The notes under the pieces are model-generated. The model searched no databases. It worked only from the letters and a program-made list of their open reading frames with translations, and was not told the origin of the DNA. The position numbers and the translations under genes are program-made. Below are positions 25,687 to 34,831 of a DNA stretch of 64,000 nucleotides, piece by piece (within the stretch, counting starts at the first letter, position 1; each line of letters opens with the position of its first letter). The stretch comes from Pontibacter oryzae (GTDB taxonomy: Bacteria > Bacteroidota > Bacteroidia > Cytophagales > Hymenobacteraceae), in contig NZ_QWGE01000002.1 in the NCBI RefSeq assembly GCF_003576375.1, forward strand, positions 310,001-374,000, in the 5' to 3' direction.

Positions 25687-28251
25687 ATGAGTAGTACGAT
25701 AGAAGTTTTCCGCAACCAGGTAGGGACCCGGTTTGAGATGTATAACAGTCTTTTTTCTTCGTTGCCTTTCCATAGGGTAGAGAAAACAGGAGTGCTTTTA
25801 TCGCTTTTTGTGCTGCATTGTGAAGAAGGCTATCAGCGTGAACTCAGCCCCAAAGAGATTATCCTTAGTTTCTTTGAGCAATACACTAACTACAGAACAG
25901 AGCAGGAGCAAAACGACTTATTATTTCGGTTTGTGCAGTATGCCGAACGGCAGGTAGTACTGTTTGATGCCTTGGAGGAAGCCGCTTTCCGCGATACCCA
26001 CGATATGCATGGCATTGGCACGCTAAAGCAGTTAAGTGCTGCTGTGGTGCAAAGCAAAGCGCAAGATGAGTTAGCTGCGAAGCTGCGTGATTTCTCTGTC
26101 AGGTTAGTGCTTACTGCGCACCCAACGCAGTTTTACCCGAGCAATGTGTTAGGCATTATTAATGATTTGTCTAAAGCGCTTGCTACGGATAACACTTCAT
26201 TAGCGCATTCATACCTGCGGCAGTTGGGCAAGACGCCATTCTTCAAAAAAGAAAAGCCAACGCCTTACGAAGAGGCTGTTAATCTTGTCTGGTTTCTGGA
26301 GAACGTTTTTTACAGGGCTGCCGGCAATATCATGTATTACCTACGCGACCAGTTTAACGGGGCCGTGCCGCAGAAAAGCCAGTTGGTGCGCATGGGCTTC
26401 TGGCCCGGCGGCGACCGCGACGGCAACCCGTTCGTGAAATCGGATACAACCCTGCGTGTGGCAGAAGCGCTACGTGCCGCGGCCGTGAAATCATACTACG
26501 CCGATATTCGCCGCCTGAAAAGGAGACTAACCTTTAAAGGAGTAGAAGAACTGGTTAAAGAACTGGAAACCAAACTGTACAACAATCTTTTTGTACCTGG
26601 CTATACGTTTGACCTTACCAAGGAAGAGATCCTGGATACGCTCAACCAAATCCGGGAACTACTGATCGAGGAGCACAGCAGCCTTTTCCTGAGCCAAGTG
26701 GAGGCCTTGATTACTAGGGTAGAGCTCTTTGGCTTATACTTTGCCTCACTTGATATCCGTCAGGATAGCTCTGTGCATGGCCATTTGTACGAGGAGCTAG
26801 CTCTAGTATCGGACGCTATACCGGGAGATTATGCGGAGCAAAGCGACGAGGCTAAGATCGATATTCTCCGCAAGGCAACAGGTAAAGTTGACCCAGAGGT
26901 GTTTGAGGATGAATTACTGCAGGACACATTGCAGGTCATAGCTGATATCAAAACGATTCAGGAGTATAACGGAGAGGAAGGATGCCACCGCTACATTATC
27001 AGCCATAGTACTAGCGCTCTTAATGTGATGGAGGTTTATACCTTATTTATGCTTAGCGGCTGGACTGCAGAAGAGCTTACCGTTGACATCGTGCCTTTGT
27101 TCGAAACAATCGACGACTTGCGCGAAGCTGCCTCGGTAATGCGCCAGCTTTATGAAAACGAGCGCTACAGAAGCCATTTGCACCGTCGCAGAAACACCCA
27201 GACCATTATGCTCGGCTTCTCCGATGGCACCAAAGACGGAGGTTATTTTATGGCGAACTGGAGTATATATAAGGCCAAGGAGGCATTGACGCAAGTATCC
27301 AGGGAGTATGGCATAGAGGTGATATTTTTTGATGGGAGAGGAGGCCCACCGGCACGAGGGGGTGGAAAAACACAGCAGTTTTATGCCTCCATGAGCAGCA
27401 ACATTTCTAACAAGGAAATACAGCTAACTATTCAGGGCCAGACGATTAGCTCAAATTTTGGTAACATAGATTCCGCACAATATAACATAGAGCAACTTAT
27501 ACATGCGGGTATCAGCAATGCACTGTTCTCGCAAAGCAAATCTACACTTTCATCGGATGATGAAGCCTTGTTGCAGCAGTTGGCCGACATCAGTTACAAA
27601 GCTTACAGTGTGCTGAAGAATGAGCCGGTTTTCCTGGATTACCTGAATTTTATAAGCCCGTTGCGCTATTATGGAGAGGCTAACATAGGTAGTCGCCCAT
27701 CAAAACGCAAAGCCGGTAAGCTAAATCTCGACGACTTGCGCGCCGTGCCATACGTAGGTGCCTGGAGCCAGTTAAAACAAAACTTGCCTGGGTATTATGG
27801 CGTGGGCACAGCCTTACAGGAAATGCATGAGAGTGGCGATTGGGAAAGTATAAAACAGCTTTATAAGAGTTCGTTATACTTTAAGACCTTGTTAGACAAT
27901 TGTGAGATGGCCATGAAGAAGTGTTTTTTTCCGGTTACCGCATACTTGTCTGAGCATCCGAAGTATGGCGCTTTATGGCGCATCATTTACGAAGAGTTTG
28001 AGCGCACCAAGAAGTATGTGCTGATGTTATCCGAAGCCGATGAATTGATGGCTGATAAACCTGTAGATCAATTATCAATTCAAATGCGCCAACGCATAGA
28101 GTTGCCACTAATTACAATACAACAGCATGCGTTAGCCAATATCAGAACTCTGGAGGAACAAAATGCTGAAGGTCAGGCGAAACTGATTTATGAAAAAATG
28201 GTAGTGAGGTGCTCATTCGGAATTATTAATGCAGAGCGCAACTCGGCATAA
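25687..28251 (+). CDS. ppc: Phosphoenolpyruvate carboxylase
   Basis: The 854-residue enzyme makes oxaloacetate from PEP and bicarbonate, refilling the TCA cycle. The catalytic motifs are LVLTAHPTQFYPSN (active-site His near 144), GFWPGGDRDGNPF, and the flexible-loop motif FFDGRGGPPARGGGKT near residue 550, followed by TIQGQTISSNFG. The C-terminus is INAERNSA instead of the QNTG of enterobacterial enzymes, as I recall for Bacteroidota PEPCs. It is monocistronic, with a hairpin terminator 45 bp downstream. Confidence 0.96.
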   Translation: MSSTIEVFRNQVGTRFEMYNSLFSSLPFHRVEKTGVLLSLFVLHCEEGYQRELSPKEIILSFFEQYTNYRTEQEQNDLLFRFVQYAERQVVLFDALEEAAFRDTHDMHGIGTLKQLSAAVVQSKAQDELAAKLRDFSVRLVLTAHPTQFYPSNVLGIINDLSKALATDNTSLAHSYLRQLGKTPFFKKEKPTPYEEAVNLVWFLENVFYRAAGNIMYYLRDQFNGAVPQKSQLVRMGFWPGGDRDGNPFVKSDTTLRVAEALRAAAVKSYYADIRRLKRRLTFKGVEELVKELETKLYNNLFVPGYTFDLTKEEILDTLNQIRELLIEEHSSLFLSQVEALITRVELFGLYFASLDIRQDSSVHGHLYEELALVSDAIPGDYAEQSDEAKIDILRKATGKVDPEVFEDELLQDTLQVIADIKTIQEYNGEEGCHRYIISHSTSALNVMEVYTLFMLSGWTAEELTVDIVPLFETIDDLREAASVMRQLYENERYRSHLHRRRNTQTIMLGFSDGTKDGGYFMANWSIYKAKEALTQVSREYGIEVIFFDGRGGPPARGGGKTQQFYASMSSNISNKEIQLTIQGQTISSNFGNIDSAQYNIEQLIHAGISNALFSQSKSTLSSDDEALLQQLADISYKAYSVLKNEPVFLDYLNFISPLRYYGEANIGSRPSKRKAGKLNLDDLRAVPYVGAWSQLKQNLPGYYGVGTALQEMHESGDWESIKQLYKSSLYFKTLLDNCEMAMKKCFFPVTAYLSEHPKYGALWRIIYEEFERTKKYVLMLSEADELMADKPVDQLSIQMRQRIELPLITIQQHALANIRTLEEQNAEGQAKLIYEKMVVRCSFGIINAERNSA

Positions 28252-28296
28252 CAGGCAGGGCGGAACTTAAATCGCGTTATACAACTTTAAATCCAA

Positions 28297-28345
28297 AATC
28301 TTCAGAAGCACGACAGTAACAGACACTGCTCCTGAAGATTATTCT
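28297..28345 (+). terminator. Terminator of ppc
   Basis: AATCTTCAG (28297-28305) pairs with CTGAAGATT (28332-28340), with an inner AGCA/TGCT step, followed by ATTCT. T-tract is weak. Confidence 0.65.
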
Positions 28346-28436
28346 ACTTAACATAAAGTACATTATGAGTGACACTTAAAATAGATGATTATTCATCGTA
28401 CATTATAAGTCTTATAATTTATATTATGTTAAGTAG
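28344..28436. repeat. 93-bp AT-rich nested inverted-repeat element
   Basis: Perfect 13-bp terminal inverted repeats (CTACTTAACATAA and TTATGTTAAGTAG) bound a 93-bp AT-rich unit between ppc and the TPR gene. Inside are GATGA-N4-TCATC, the 17-nt palindrome ATTATAAGTCTTATAAT, and two near-identical direct copies of GTACATTATRAGT. The layout resembles a small palindromic repeat unit or MITE remnant, but I see no target-site duplication. The rest of this 345-bp gene-free gap (28252-28596) holds only the two flanking terminators. Confidence 0.5.
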
Positions 28437-28545
28437 TATATGTGTTTTACCATAATATTTTGTGTGTCAATCCTTTTGTCTATCTTCTACTGCTTTGATT
28501 TTAATTATATCCCCTATTAGTTTAGATTATAAAAAATTGGGTCAT

Positions 28546-28581
28546 AAAAAAAAGGACAGCTGTATAGCTGTCCTTTTTTTT
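28546..28581 (-). terminator. Terminator of the TPR gene (probably bidirectional)
   Basis: GGACAGC/GCTGTCC with A-run and T-run extensions (15 bp in all) and a 6-nt loop TGTATA. It lies 15 bp after the TPR stop codon and works on either strand by sequence. Confidence 0.88.
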
Positions 28582-28596
28582 ATGTAATAGATTAAA

Positions 28597-29730
28597 TTAC
28601 TTATTCAGCTGTGCTGAAATTTTTTCTGCATCAGACTTACGGCCTAAACGTGTGTACACGTTAACCAGGTTTTGCATAGTTGCCTTATCCTCTGGTTGGA
28701 TCTGGTGTGCTTTCTCAAAATAAGGAAGCGCTGACTGGTAATGCTTTTTCGCTTCAGCTTCTAAGGTTTTGCCTTTCTTCTGGTACGTTGCATAGTCCAT
28801 TTTCGCGGCTTTGTTGTTTACTTCTGCACCTTGGTTATACTCTAATACACCTAAGTTGTAGTAAGCATCAAAGTTATTCGCATCTACCTCGATAGCTTTC
28901 TTATAGGTTTTCTTAGCACCTTCAAAGTCTTTCTTACGCTCCATCAAATTGCCTTTTACTGCATAAAGGCTGGCATTTGAAGGGTCGGCAGCAATTGCCT
29001 TATCCAGCTTATCCATTGCTTCGTCAGCACGATCGTTTTTCAGATAGTACTTCAGCTCTTCTTGCATCAGATACACGCTGTTCGGGTGCTCTTTCAGGCC
29101 ATTAGCCAATGTAGCCATTACAGCATCATCGCTTGCCTCAGTAGCTTGCTGTAGCTGAATCTTAGCCTTGAAAACATCTTCTGTTTTATGGCCCATCTTA
29201 ATCAGTTCATCATAAAAACCGATCGCCTGGTCATACTTGTTATCAGCAGTTGATGCGTAAGCGGCATAAAGTACTGCGGTAGTATCTTCCGGGCTAATTT
29301 TATGAGCCAGCTCATACTTGCTTATCGCGTTAGACCAATCCTGGTTATTATGGAACTCTACGGCTTGGTTTAGCACTTGGCCATACAGCATTTGCTTACG
29401 CTCTGGTACTTGCTTGCCGTACTCTCCATTTTGGCCGTCTAACTCAACCGCCTTATCAAAAGACTCAAGTATAGTTATAGGCGTTTTATCGTCTGTCATT
29501 TTGCCGTAGATCGGGTTGCCGATCATGTCCTGCATAATTACGCCACGGTAGAACCAGGTTTTAGCCTTGTCCATTGTTTTTTTATGCTCTGTGGCTTTCT
29601 CAATATCGGTTAGCGCTTTATCAAGAGTCCCATTTTTATGGTTCAGGATAGCACTGTTTACGGCCGAATTCTGTGCACTCGCAACCGAAATAGTACCGGC
29701 TACCAGAGCTGTTAAAAGCACTTTTTTCAT
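28597..29730 (-). CDS. Exported tetratricopeptide-repeat protein
   Basis: The 377-residue protein has a signal peptide (MKKVLLTALVAGTISVASAQ) and then a series of TPR-like helical pairs. Clear repeats include WSNAISKYELAHKISPEDTT, YDQAIGFYDELI, ADEAMDKLDKAIAADPSNAS, FEGAKKTYKKAIEVDANNFD and ALPYFEKAHQIQPEDKAT. It should be a periplasmic scaffold; no enzyme domain is present. Codon use is cleaner than neighbours, with few ATA codons, suggesting good expression. It lies 72 bp downstream of gyrA on the same strand and may be partly co-transcribed with it. Confidence 0.88.
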   Translation of the reverse strand: MKKVLLTALVAGTISVASAQNSAVNSAILNHKNGTLDKALTDIEKATEHKKTMDKAKTWFYRGVIMQDMIGNPIYGKMTDDKTPITILESFDKAVELDGQNGEYGKQVPERKQMLYGQVLNQAVEFHNNQDWSNAISKYELAHKISPEDTTAVLYAAYASTADNKYDQAIGFYDELIKMGHKTEDVFKAKIQLQQATEASDDAVMATLANGLKEHPNSVYLMQEELKYYLKNDRADEAMDKLDKAIAADPSNASLYAVKGNLMERKKDFEGAKKTYKKAIEVDANNFDAYYNLGVLEYNQGAEVNNKAAKMDYATYQKKGKTLEAEAKKHYQSALPYFEKAHQIQPEDKATMQNLVNVYTRLGRKSDAEKISAQLNK

Positions 29731-29802
29731 ATGTTAGATTAATGGTTTGTGATAGTTGTTTGCTTAACGTTTTTTCTTTGAGAATAATTCGCTATCAGAT
29801 AC

Positions 29803-32355
29803 TTAGGCTTCTTCAGATGCCTCCGGGTCAATCATAGTATCGGGCTGTAAAGAGTCCTCCGGGTTTGGTTCAGACTGTTCTAATACCAGTTCCTCTGCCG
29901 TTTCTTCTTCATTATCTACCTCTACCTTTGCGACTGAAGAAATCTGATCCCCCTCGTTTAGTTTCAGCAAGCGAACGCCTTGTGTGGCCCGCCCGATAAC
30001 GCGGAGCTCGCCAATACGAAGCCTGATCGTAATGCCGGAACGGTTGATAATCATCAGATCATCTGTATCCGTTACGCCTTTGATAGCGACAAGTTTACCT
30101 GTTTTGTCGGTAACGTTCATGGTCTTCACGCCCTTGCCGCCACGGTTCGTGATGCGGTACTCATCAAGAAGCGAGCGTTTGCCGAAGCCTTTTTCCGAAA
30201 CCACTAACAGGTCTGTATTGTCATTCTCTACACAAACCATACCAACTACCTTATCATCTGGTCCGGCAAGGGTCACGGCGCGCACACCTGCAGCCGTACG
30301 GCCCATGGCGCGCACCTGCGTTTCGTTAAAGCGGATAGCCCTCCCCGATTCCAGCGCAATCACTATTTCGCTGCTGGTATTTGTTAGCTGCACATCAAGC
30401 AGGCGGTCGCCTTCGTTGATTGAGATCGCGTTAATACCGTTCGTTCTTGGGCGAGAATAAGCCTCTAATACCGTTTTCTTGATGGTTCCTTGTTCGGTAA
30501 TGAATACAAGGTTATGGTTGAGTACGTAGTCCTGATTTTTAAGGTCATGCACGTTTAGCACGGCACGCACTTTGTCATCCTTCTCAATTTGAATGAGGTT
30601 CTGTATGGCACGGCCCTTTGTCGTCTTCCCTCCTTCCGGAATCTCGTATACCTTTAACCAGAATACGCGACCGAATTCTGTAAAGAACAGCATGTGGTGG
30701 TGCGTGTTGGCGATAAACAGGTGCTCGGTAAAGTCGCTTTCCTTGGATGCGGCCACACCTCTGGAGCCTACACCGCCACGGCTTTGGCTGCGGTACTCGC
30801 TCAGCGACGTGCGTTTGATATAGCCTTCATGAGAAATGGTAATTACCATGTTTTCTTCCGGAATCATGTCCTCGTAGGAGATATCGCCGGTGCTGGCTTC
30901 GATGCCTGTGCGGCGTCCGTCGCCGTAACGATCCTTAATTTCGAGAAGCTCGTCTTTGATGATCTGCATACGGCGCTCTTCGTTAGAAAGAATCTCGTTC
31001 AGTTCATCGATCAGTTTCATGATCTCCTCGAATTCCTGCTGGATTTTGTCACGCTCCAGGCCAGTAAGGCGCTGCAGACGCATATCCAAAATGGCGCGTG
31101 CCTGAATTTCTGATAACTCGAAACGCTCGATCAGGCCATTGCGGGCTATTTCCGGGTCGCGCGATGAGCGGATCAGGTTGATCACCTCATCCAGGTTATC
31201 AAGCGCAATAAGTAAGCCTTCCAGGATGTGTGCACGCTTCTTGGCTTCATCCAGTTCATACTGTGTTCTGCGTACTACTACCTCATGGCGGTGCTCCACA
31301 AAATACTGGATAAGCTCCTTCAAGTTCAGCGTCATTGGGCGGCCTTTTACCAGGGCCACGTTGTTAACGCCAAACGATGATTGAAGCTGCGTATACTTGT
31401 AAAGGTTGTTAAGAACAACGTTCGGAATGGCATCACGCTTCAGGTCGTACACAATGCGCAGACCGTCGCGATCAGACTCATCACGCAGGTCAGAGATGCC
31501 TTCGATTTTCTTATCGTTGATGAGGGCTGCCGTCTTCTCGATCAGGGAGGCTTTGTTTACCATGTACGGGATCTCCGTCACGATAATCTGCTCCTTGCCG
31601 CTGGCAGTTGTTTCGAAGTTCGCGCGTCCACGCATCAGTACGCGGCCACGGCCAGTTTCAAAAGCCGATTTCACGCCATCATACCCGTGAATGATACCAC
31701 CCGTTGGGAAGTCTGGCGCAGTGATGTGCTGCATCAGCTCGGCAATCGTAATTTCTCTATTATCAATATAGGCGATAATGCCATTTACTACCTCAGTAAG
31801 GTTATGCGGGGCCATGTTGGTGGCCATACCCACTGCGATACCGGAAGTACCGTTTACCAAAAGGTTTGGCAGCTTGGCAGGCATAACGCTCGGCTCCTTC
31901 AGGGAGTCGTCGAAGTTCGGCACAAAGTTTACAGTGTTCTTGTCCAGGTCAGACAGCATCTCGTCTGCGATGCGCTTGAGGCGGGCCTCAGTGTAACGCA
32001 TGGCGGCCGGAGAGTCACCGTCGATGGAACCATAGTTACCCTGGCCATCCACGAGCGGGTAGCGCAAAGACCAAGGCTGCGCCATACGCACCATGGTTTC
32101 GTACACGGAAGAGTCACCATGTGGGTGATACTTACCCAGCACCTCTCCTACGATACGCGCTGATTTCTTGTAAGCTTTGTTGTAAGATACCCCCAGCTCG
32201 GACATTCCGTACAGCACGCGACGGTGCACTGGCTTTAATCCGTCCCGAACGTCGGGTAAGGCTCTGGAAATGATAACAGACATTGAGTAGTCGATATACG
32301 CACCGCGCATTTCGTCTTCAATGTTGATCGGTATTATTCGTTCGCCTTCTGTCAT
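29803..32355 (-). CDS. gyrA: DNA gyrase subunit A
   Basis: The 850-residue protein is the breakage-reunion subunit of gyrase. The catalytic Tyr is residue 121 in [10 protein letters not shown]. The quinolone-determining region reads [14 protein letters not shown] with Ser82 and Glu86 at the E. coli Ser83/Asp87 positions, so no classic resistance change is seen. The C-terminal beta-pinwheel has the Bacteroidota form of the GyrA box ([10 protein letters not shown]) and a later [12 protein letters not shown] blade. It ends in a long acidic tail. The gene contains only one or two AAGTATA-type motifs, fewer than its surroundings. Confidence 0.97.
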   Translation of the reverse strand: MTEGERIIPINIEDEMRGAYIDYSMSVIISRALPDVRDGLKPVHRRVLYGMSELGVSYNKAYKKSARIVGEVLGKYHPHGDSSVYETMVRMAQPWSLRYPLVDGQGNYGSIDGDSPAAMRYTEARLKRIADEMLSDLDKNTVNFVPNFDDSLKEPSVMPAKLPNLLVNGTSGIAVGMATNMAPHNLTEVVNGIIAYIDNREITIAELMQHITAPDFPTGGIIHGYDGVKSAFETGRGRVLMRGRANFETTASGKEQIIVTEIPYMVNKASLIEKTAALINDKKIEGISDLRDESDRDGLRIVYDLKRDAIPNVVLNNLYKYTQLQSSFGVNNVALVKGRPMTLNLKELIQYFVEHRHEVVVRRTQYELDEAKKRAHILEGLLIALDNLDEVINLIRSSRDPEIARNGLIERFELSEIQARAILDMRLQRLTGLERDKIQQEFEEIMKLIDELNEILSNEERRMQIIKDELLEIKDRYGDGRRTGIEASTGDISYEDMIPEENMVITISHEGYIKRTSLSEYRSQSRGGVGSRGVAASKESDFTEHLFIANTHHHMLFFTEFGRVFWLKVYEIPEGGKTTKGRAIQNLIQIEKDDKVRAVLNVHDLKNQDYVLNHNLVFITEQGTIKKTVLEAYSRPRTNGINAISINEGDRLLDVQLTNTSSEIVIALESGRAIRFNETQVRAMGRTAAGVRAVTLAGPDDKVVGMVCVENDNTDLLVVSEKGFGKRSLLDEYRITNRGGKGVKTMNVTDKTGKLVAIKGVTDTDDLMIINRSGITIRLRIGELRVIGRATQGVRLLKLNEGDQISSVAKVEVDNEEETAEELVLEQSEPNPEDSLQPDTMIDPEASEEA

Positions 32356-32435
32356 GTTAAAAGGTCTAAAATAAAATGATGATAGTTATTTTAATGAGGC
32401 AAGTTAGGCAAAAAAGCCGTTACTGGCTATATAGC

Positions 32436-32678
32436 TTATTCCTTATTTTGGCTTTTAGAGTGCCCTTTATGCGTTTTCTCTCTCGAAACCTTGTCAAGGT
32501 CCTGACCCATTTTCGGGTTCTGCTTCTTCCAGAAAGGCCGCCCTCGGTACTCCCCTTGCCCGTGCGGATGCACCATGCGCACATGGCACGCAGCAATTGG
32601 GCAGGTTGGTTTACAAGAAATTACAGTAGATGAGATCAGCGCAAGGCCAAGTATGAAAAACAATCGGTTTTTTGCCAT
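32436..32678 (-). CDS. Small Cys/His-rich lipoprotein
   Basis: An 80-residue protein that is easy to miss. The ATG at 32678 gives MAKNRLFFILGLALISSTVI followed by a lipobox-type SC, then K-P-T-C-P-I-A-A-C-H-V-R-M-V-H-P-H. The C-x4-C-H spacing followed by His residues suggests a metal site, or less likely a c-type heme site. Next comes EYRGRPFWKKQNPKMGQD and a basic tail. I recall similar short lipoproteins with CHVRM...YRGR...QNPK in other Cytophagales, but this is memory, not a search. Function unknown. It lies 80 bp upstream of gyrA on the same strand. Confidence 0.72.
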   Translation of the reverse strand: MAKNRLFFILGLALISSTVISCKPTCPIAACHVRMVHPHGQGEYRGRPFWKKQNPKMGQDLDKVSREKTHKGHSKSQNKE

Positions 32679-32811
32679 GAGGTTAGGTTTAAGAGAGCCC
32701 CATGATATAGTCGGGCTCACAAATCCACATCATACAAAAATAAGCATTTTTTCTTTAAAATAACACTTACACGCAGCTTAATTAGTGGTCTCAATTATGC
32801 ATTTGCCGGGT

Positions 32812-33582
32812 TTACAGCGGGTGAAAACCGTTGATGGTAAAACCACCGTCCACGGCAATGGTTTGACCAGTTATGTACGCTGCCGCAGGCATGCACAGAT
32901 ACGCCGCGGCGCCTGCCACATCCTCAGGCTCGCCAACTTTTTGCATCGGTGTTCTGCCTACAACATTATCGTAAAATTCCTGGTTCTGTAGCACTGTTTC
33001 GGCCAGTGGCGTCCGGATGTACCATGGGGCTACGGCATTTACTCTAATGCCGTCCTTGGCCCACTCGGCGGCTAGGTTGCGGGTTAACTGGGTAAGCGCG
33101 GCTTTGGTCATGCCGTAGATGCTTCCGGTGCGCACGTGCACTAGGCCGGCCACTGACGTGATATGCACAATATTGCCTTGTTTTGACTTCTGAAGGTATG
33201 GATATAGCAACCTGTTCAGCTCAAAGGCTGATTGGAGGTTTGTGTGCATGATAAAGTCATACTCTTCCGGCGTGTAATTTGCGGTAGGCTTCCTTACGTT
33301 CGTACCCGCATTGTTAATGAGAATGTCAAGCATACCCCACTCCTTTTGCACGTACTCTACTACCCTGGCCCGACCGGCTTCGGTACTGACATCGGCTGAA
33401 AGAATATGTAGGTGCTTGGAGTGCTCTCGTTGAAGTTGCTCGAGGTCTTCGCGCTTGCGCGCCACAGCCAGCACTTCTGCGCCCAGATCTATAAACTCTT
33501 TTACGGCTGCTGCACCAATGCCCTTGGAACCACCCGTTACTACTGCCTTTCTGCCTGTGAGCAGCCATCTGTTTTGCGCCAT
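32812..33582 (-). CDS. SDR family oxidoreductase (tropinone reductase-like)
   Basis: A full-length 256-residue classical SDR. The cofactor motif is TGGSKGIG (residues about 17-24), followed by NNAG in [15 protein letters not shown], the catalytic Ser in VHITSVAG, and YGMTK as the Tyr/Lys pair. The C-terminus has [17 protein letters not shown]. The sequence is closest in feel to tropinone reductase-like SDRs, whose substrates in bacteria are unknown. It is distinct from the broken SDR at 14519 and from the DltE-like SDR at 57627. Confidence 0.9.
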   Translation of the reverse strand: MAQNRWLLTGRKAVVTGGSKGIGAAAVKEFIDLGAEVLAVARKREDLEQLQREHSKHLHILSADVSTEAGRARVVEYVQKEWGMLDILINNAGTNVRKPTANYTPEEYDFIMHTNLQSAFELNRLLYPYLQKSKQGNIVHITSVAGLVHVRTGSIYGMTKAALTQLTRNLAAEWAKDGIRVNAVAPWYIRTPLAETVLQNQEFYDNVVGRTPMQKVGEPEDVAGAAAYLCMPAAAYITGQTIAVDGGFTINGFHPL

Positions 33583-33700
33583 TGTTTGTCTTTGGTTACG
33601 GTTAAATAATCGAAGCTTATGTTTAAAGTGATTTGTTTCTTTTTTAATACCCTATGTTATAAGCGGTTTTAAGGGCAAGATATAATTGCTTTGCCCATGC

Positions 33701-34726
33701 TTATTGATTGCCGAGTATACGGTTCCAGTAAGCTAGTAGGTATGTTTTATCAACTTTTGGCCTGTTGTTAATCTCTCTAAAACGAAGCTCGCCTTGGGGG
33801 TCCTTCCATACTTTGTACACGAACACGTAACCGCCACCGCTTTTCTGCCAGCCATCAAACTTACCGAAACGCAGGTCATTTATCAGCAAGCTGCCATCGG
33901 TTGGGTGCTTTTCTACGGTGTAATACCCTTTGGTTAGATCTAATAGTCTTTCCAGTTTTGGATTGCCTCTGTAAGGTGCGAGCAAACTGGCCTGCTGTAA
34001 CTCAAAATCATACGTTATTGGCTGCCCTTCTTTATCGAGCAGTGAATGAAAGCCATTGTAAAAGCCTCTTTCTGTTTTTGCGGTAACCGACCAGAAAATC
34101 GTGTTTAGCGGGGTGGGTTTGCTGATGTATGAGATGTATGCTACTCCTTGCTTCTTTAGCGTAACTTCGAATGCCTTGTTGGCCATGCTTTTGGCCGCAA
34201 AAGACCATGCCAAGTAACCCGTGCTAAGCAACAACCCAGCATAATTCAGCTTTGCGCGTAACGGGCTTTTCCTATTAAAAAAGGCTACGGCTCCGACCAG
34301 TATCAGAAACGGGAGCGTGTAAAACGGGTCAACCACAAACACATTGTAAAATGCCACACCATAATTTGAGAATGGCCAAAAAAGTTGCGTGCCCCAGGTG
34401 GTGCAACTATCCAGGAGCGCGTGCGTGGTGAAGCCCAGAAAAAATAGTAGCGTCCAGTGGAGATAGGTAGCAGGTTGGTTTCGATATATTCTGTGCAGCA
34501 GCCAGCCAAGTATGGGCGATGCTATCAGGGCAAAAAGTAGCGAGTGCGTCATAGACCTATGGAAGCTAAGTTGCTGTACCGTGTCCAGCCATGGGTTCAG
34601 GAGCACATCTAGGTCGGGAATAGTACCGGCTATGGCGCCCCAAACCAATGCCTTGTTACCTATCCTTCGGCCAGCAACAGCCTCGCCAACCGAAGCGCCC
34701 AATACTATCTGCGTTAAAGAATCCAT
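33701..34726 (-). CDS. YdjM-type membrane-bound metal-dependent hydrolase
   Basis: The 341-residue protein opens with MDSLTQIVLGASVGEAVAGR and contains IAGTIPDLDVLLNPWL, HRSMTHSLLF and TTHALLDSCTTWGTQ. These are the conserved Asp/His motifs of the YdjM family, followed by several membrane helices and a soluble C-terminal part. E. coli YdjM is LexA-controlled; no SOS box is visible here and its biochemical role is not established. It is divergent from the channel gene 105 bp away. Confidence 0.9.
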   Translation of the reverse strand: MDSLTQIVLGASVGEAVAGRRIGNKALVWGAIAGTIPDLDVLLNPWLDTVQQLSFHRSMTHSLLFALIASPILGWLLHRIYRNQPATYLHWTLLFFLGFTTHALLDSCTTWGTQLFWPFSNYGVAFYNVFVVDPFYTLPFLILVGAVAFFNRKSPLRAKLNYAGLLLSTGYLAWSFAAKSMANKAFEVTLKKQGVAYISYISKPTPLNTIFWSVTAKTERGFYNGFHSLLDKEGQPITYDFELQQASLLAPYRGNPKLERLLDLTKGYYTVEKHPTDGSLLINDLRFGKFDGWQKSGGGYVFVYKVWKDPQGELRFREINNRPKVDKTYLLAYWNRILGNQ

Positions 34727-34831
34727 GCCAAGTGTTAGTTAAGTCTTATGTGGTATTCGTGGGTTTCGCAACTAAGGCTGCACCATAAAAGTATAAACTA
34801 TCCTGTTTGCACCCAAAGCACCCTACTTTCT

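Noticed and set aside
29803..32355. Possible fluoroquinolone resistance in gyrA
   Set aside because: The positions equivalent to E. coli Ser83 and Asp87 are Ser and Glu, which is not evidence for acquired resistance.
32436..32678. Small lipoprotein as a c-type cytochrome
   Set aside because: C-x4-C-H is not the standard CxxCH and the protein is too short for a cytochrome fold; a metal site is more likely, so heme binding is not claimed.
32812..33582. Possible source of the missing 3' part of the SDR pseudogene
   Set aside because: It is a complete, different SDR subfamily with its own start, active site and end.
33674..33696. Weak hairpin GGGCAA...TTGCCC after the YdjM-like gene
   Set aside because: Only a 6-bp stem with an 11-nt loop and no T run; not strong enough to call a terminator.
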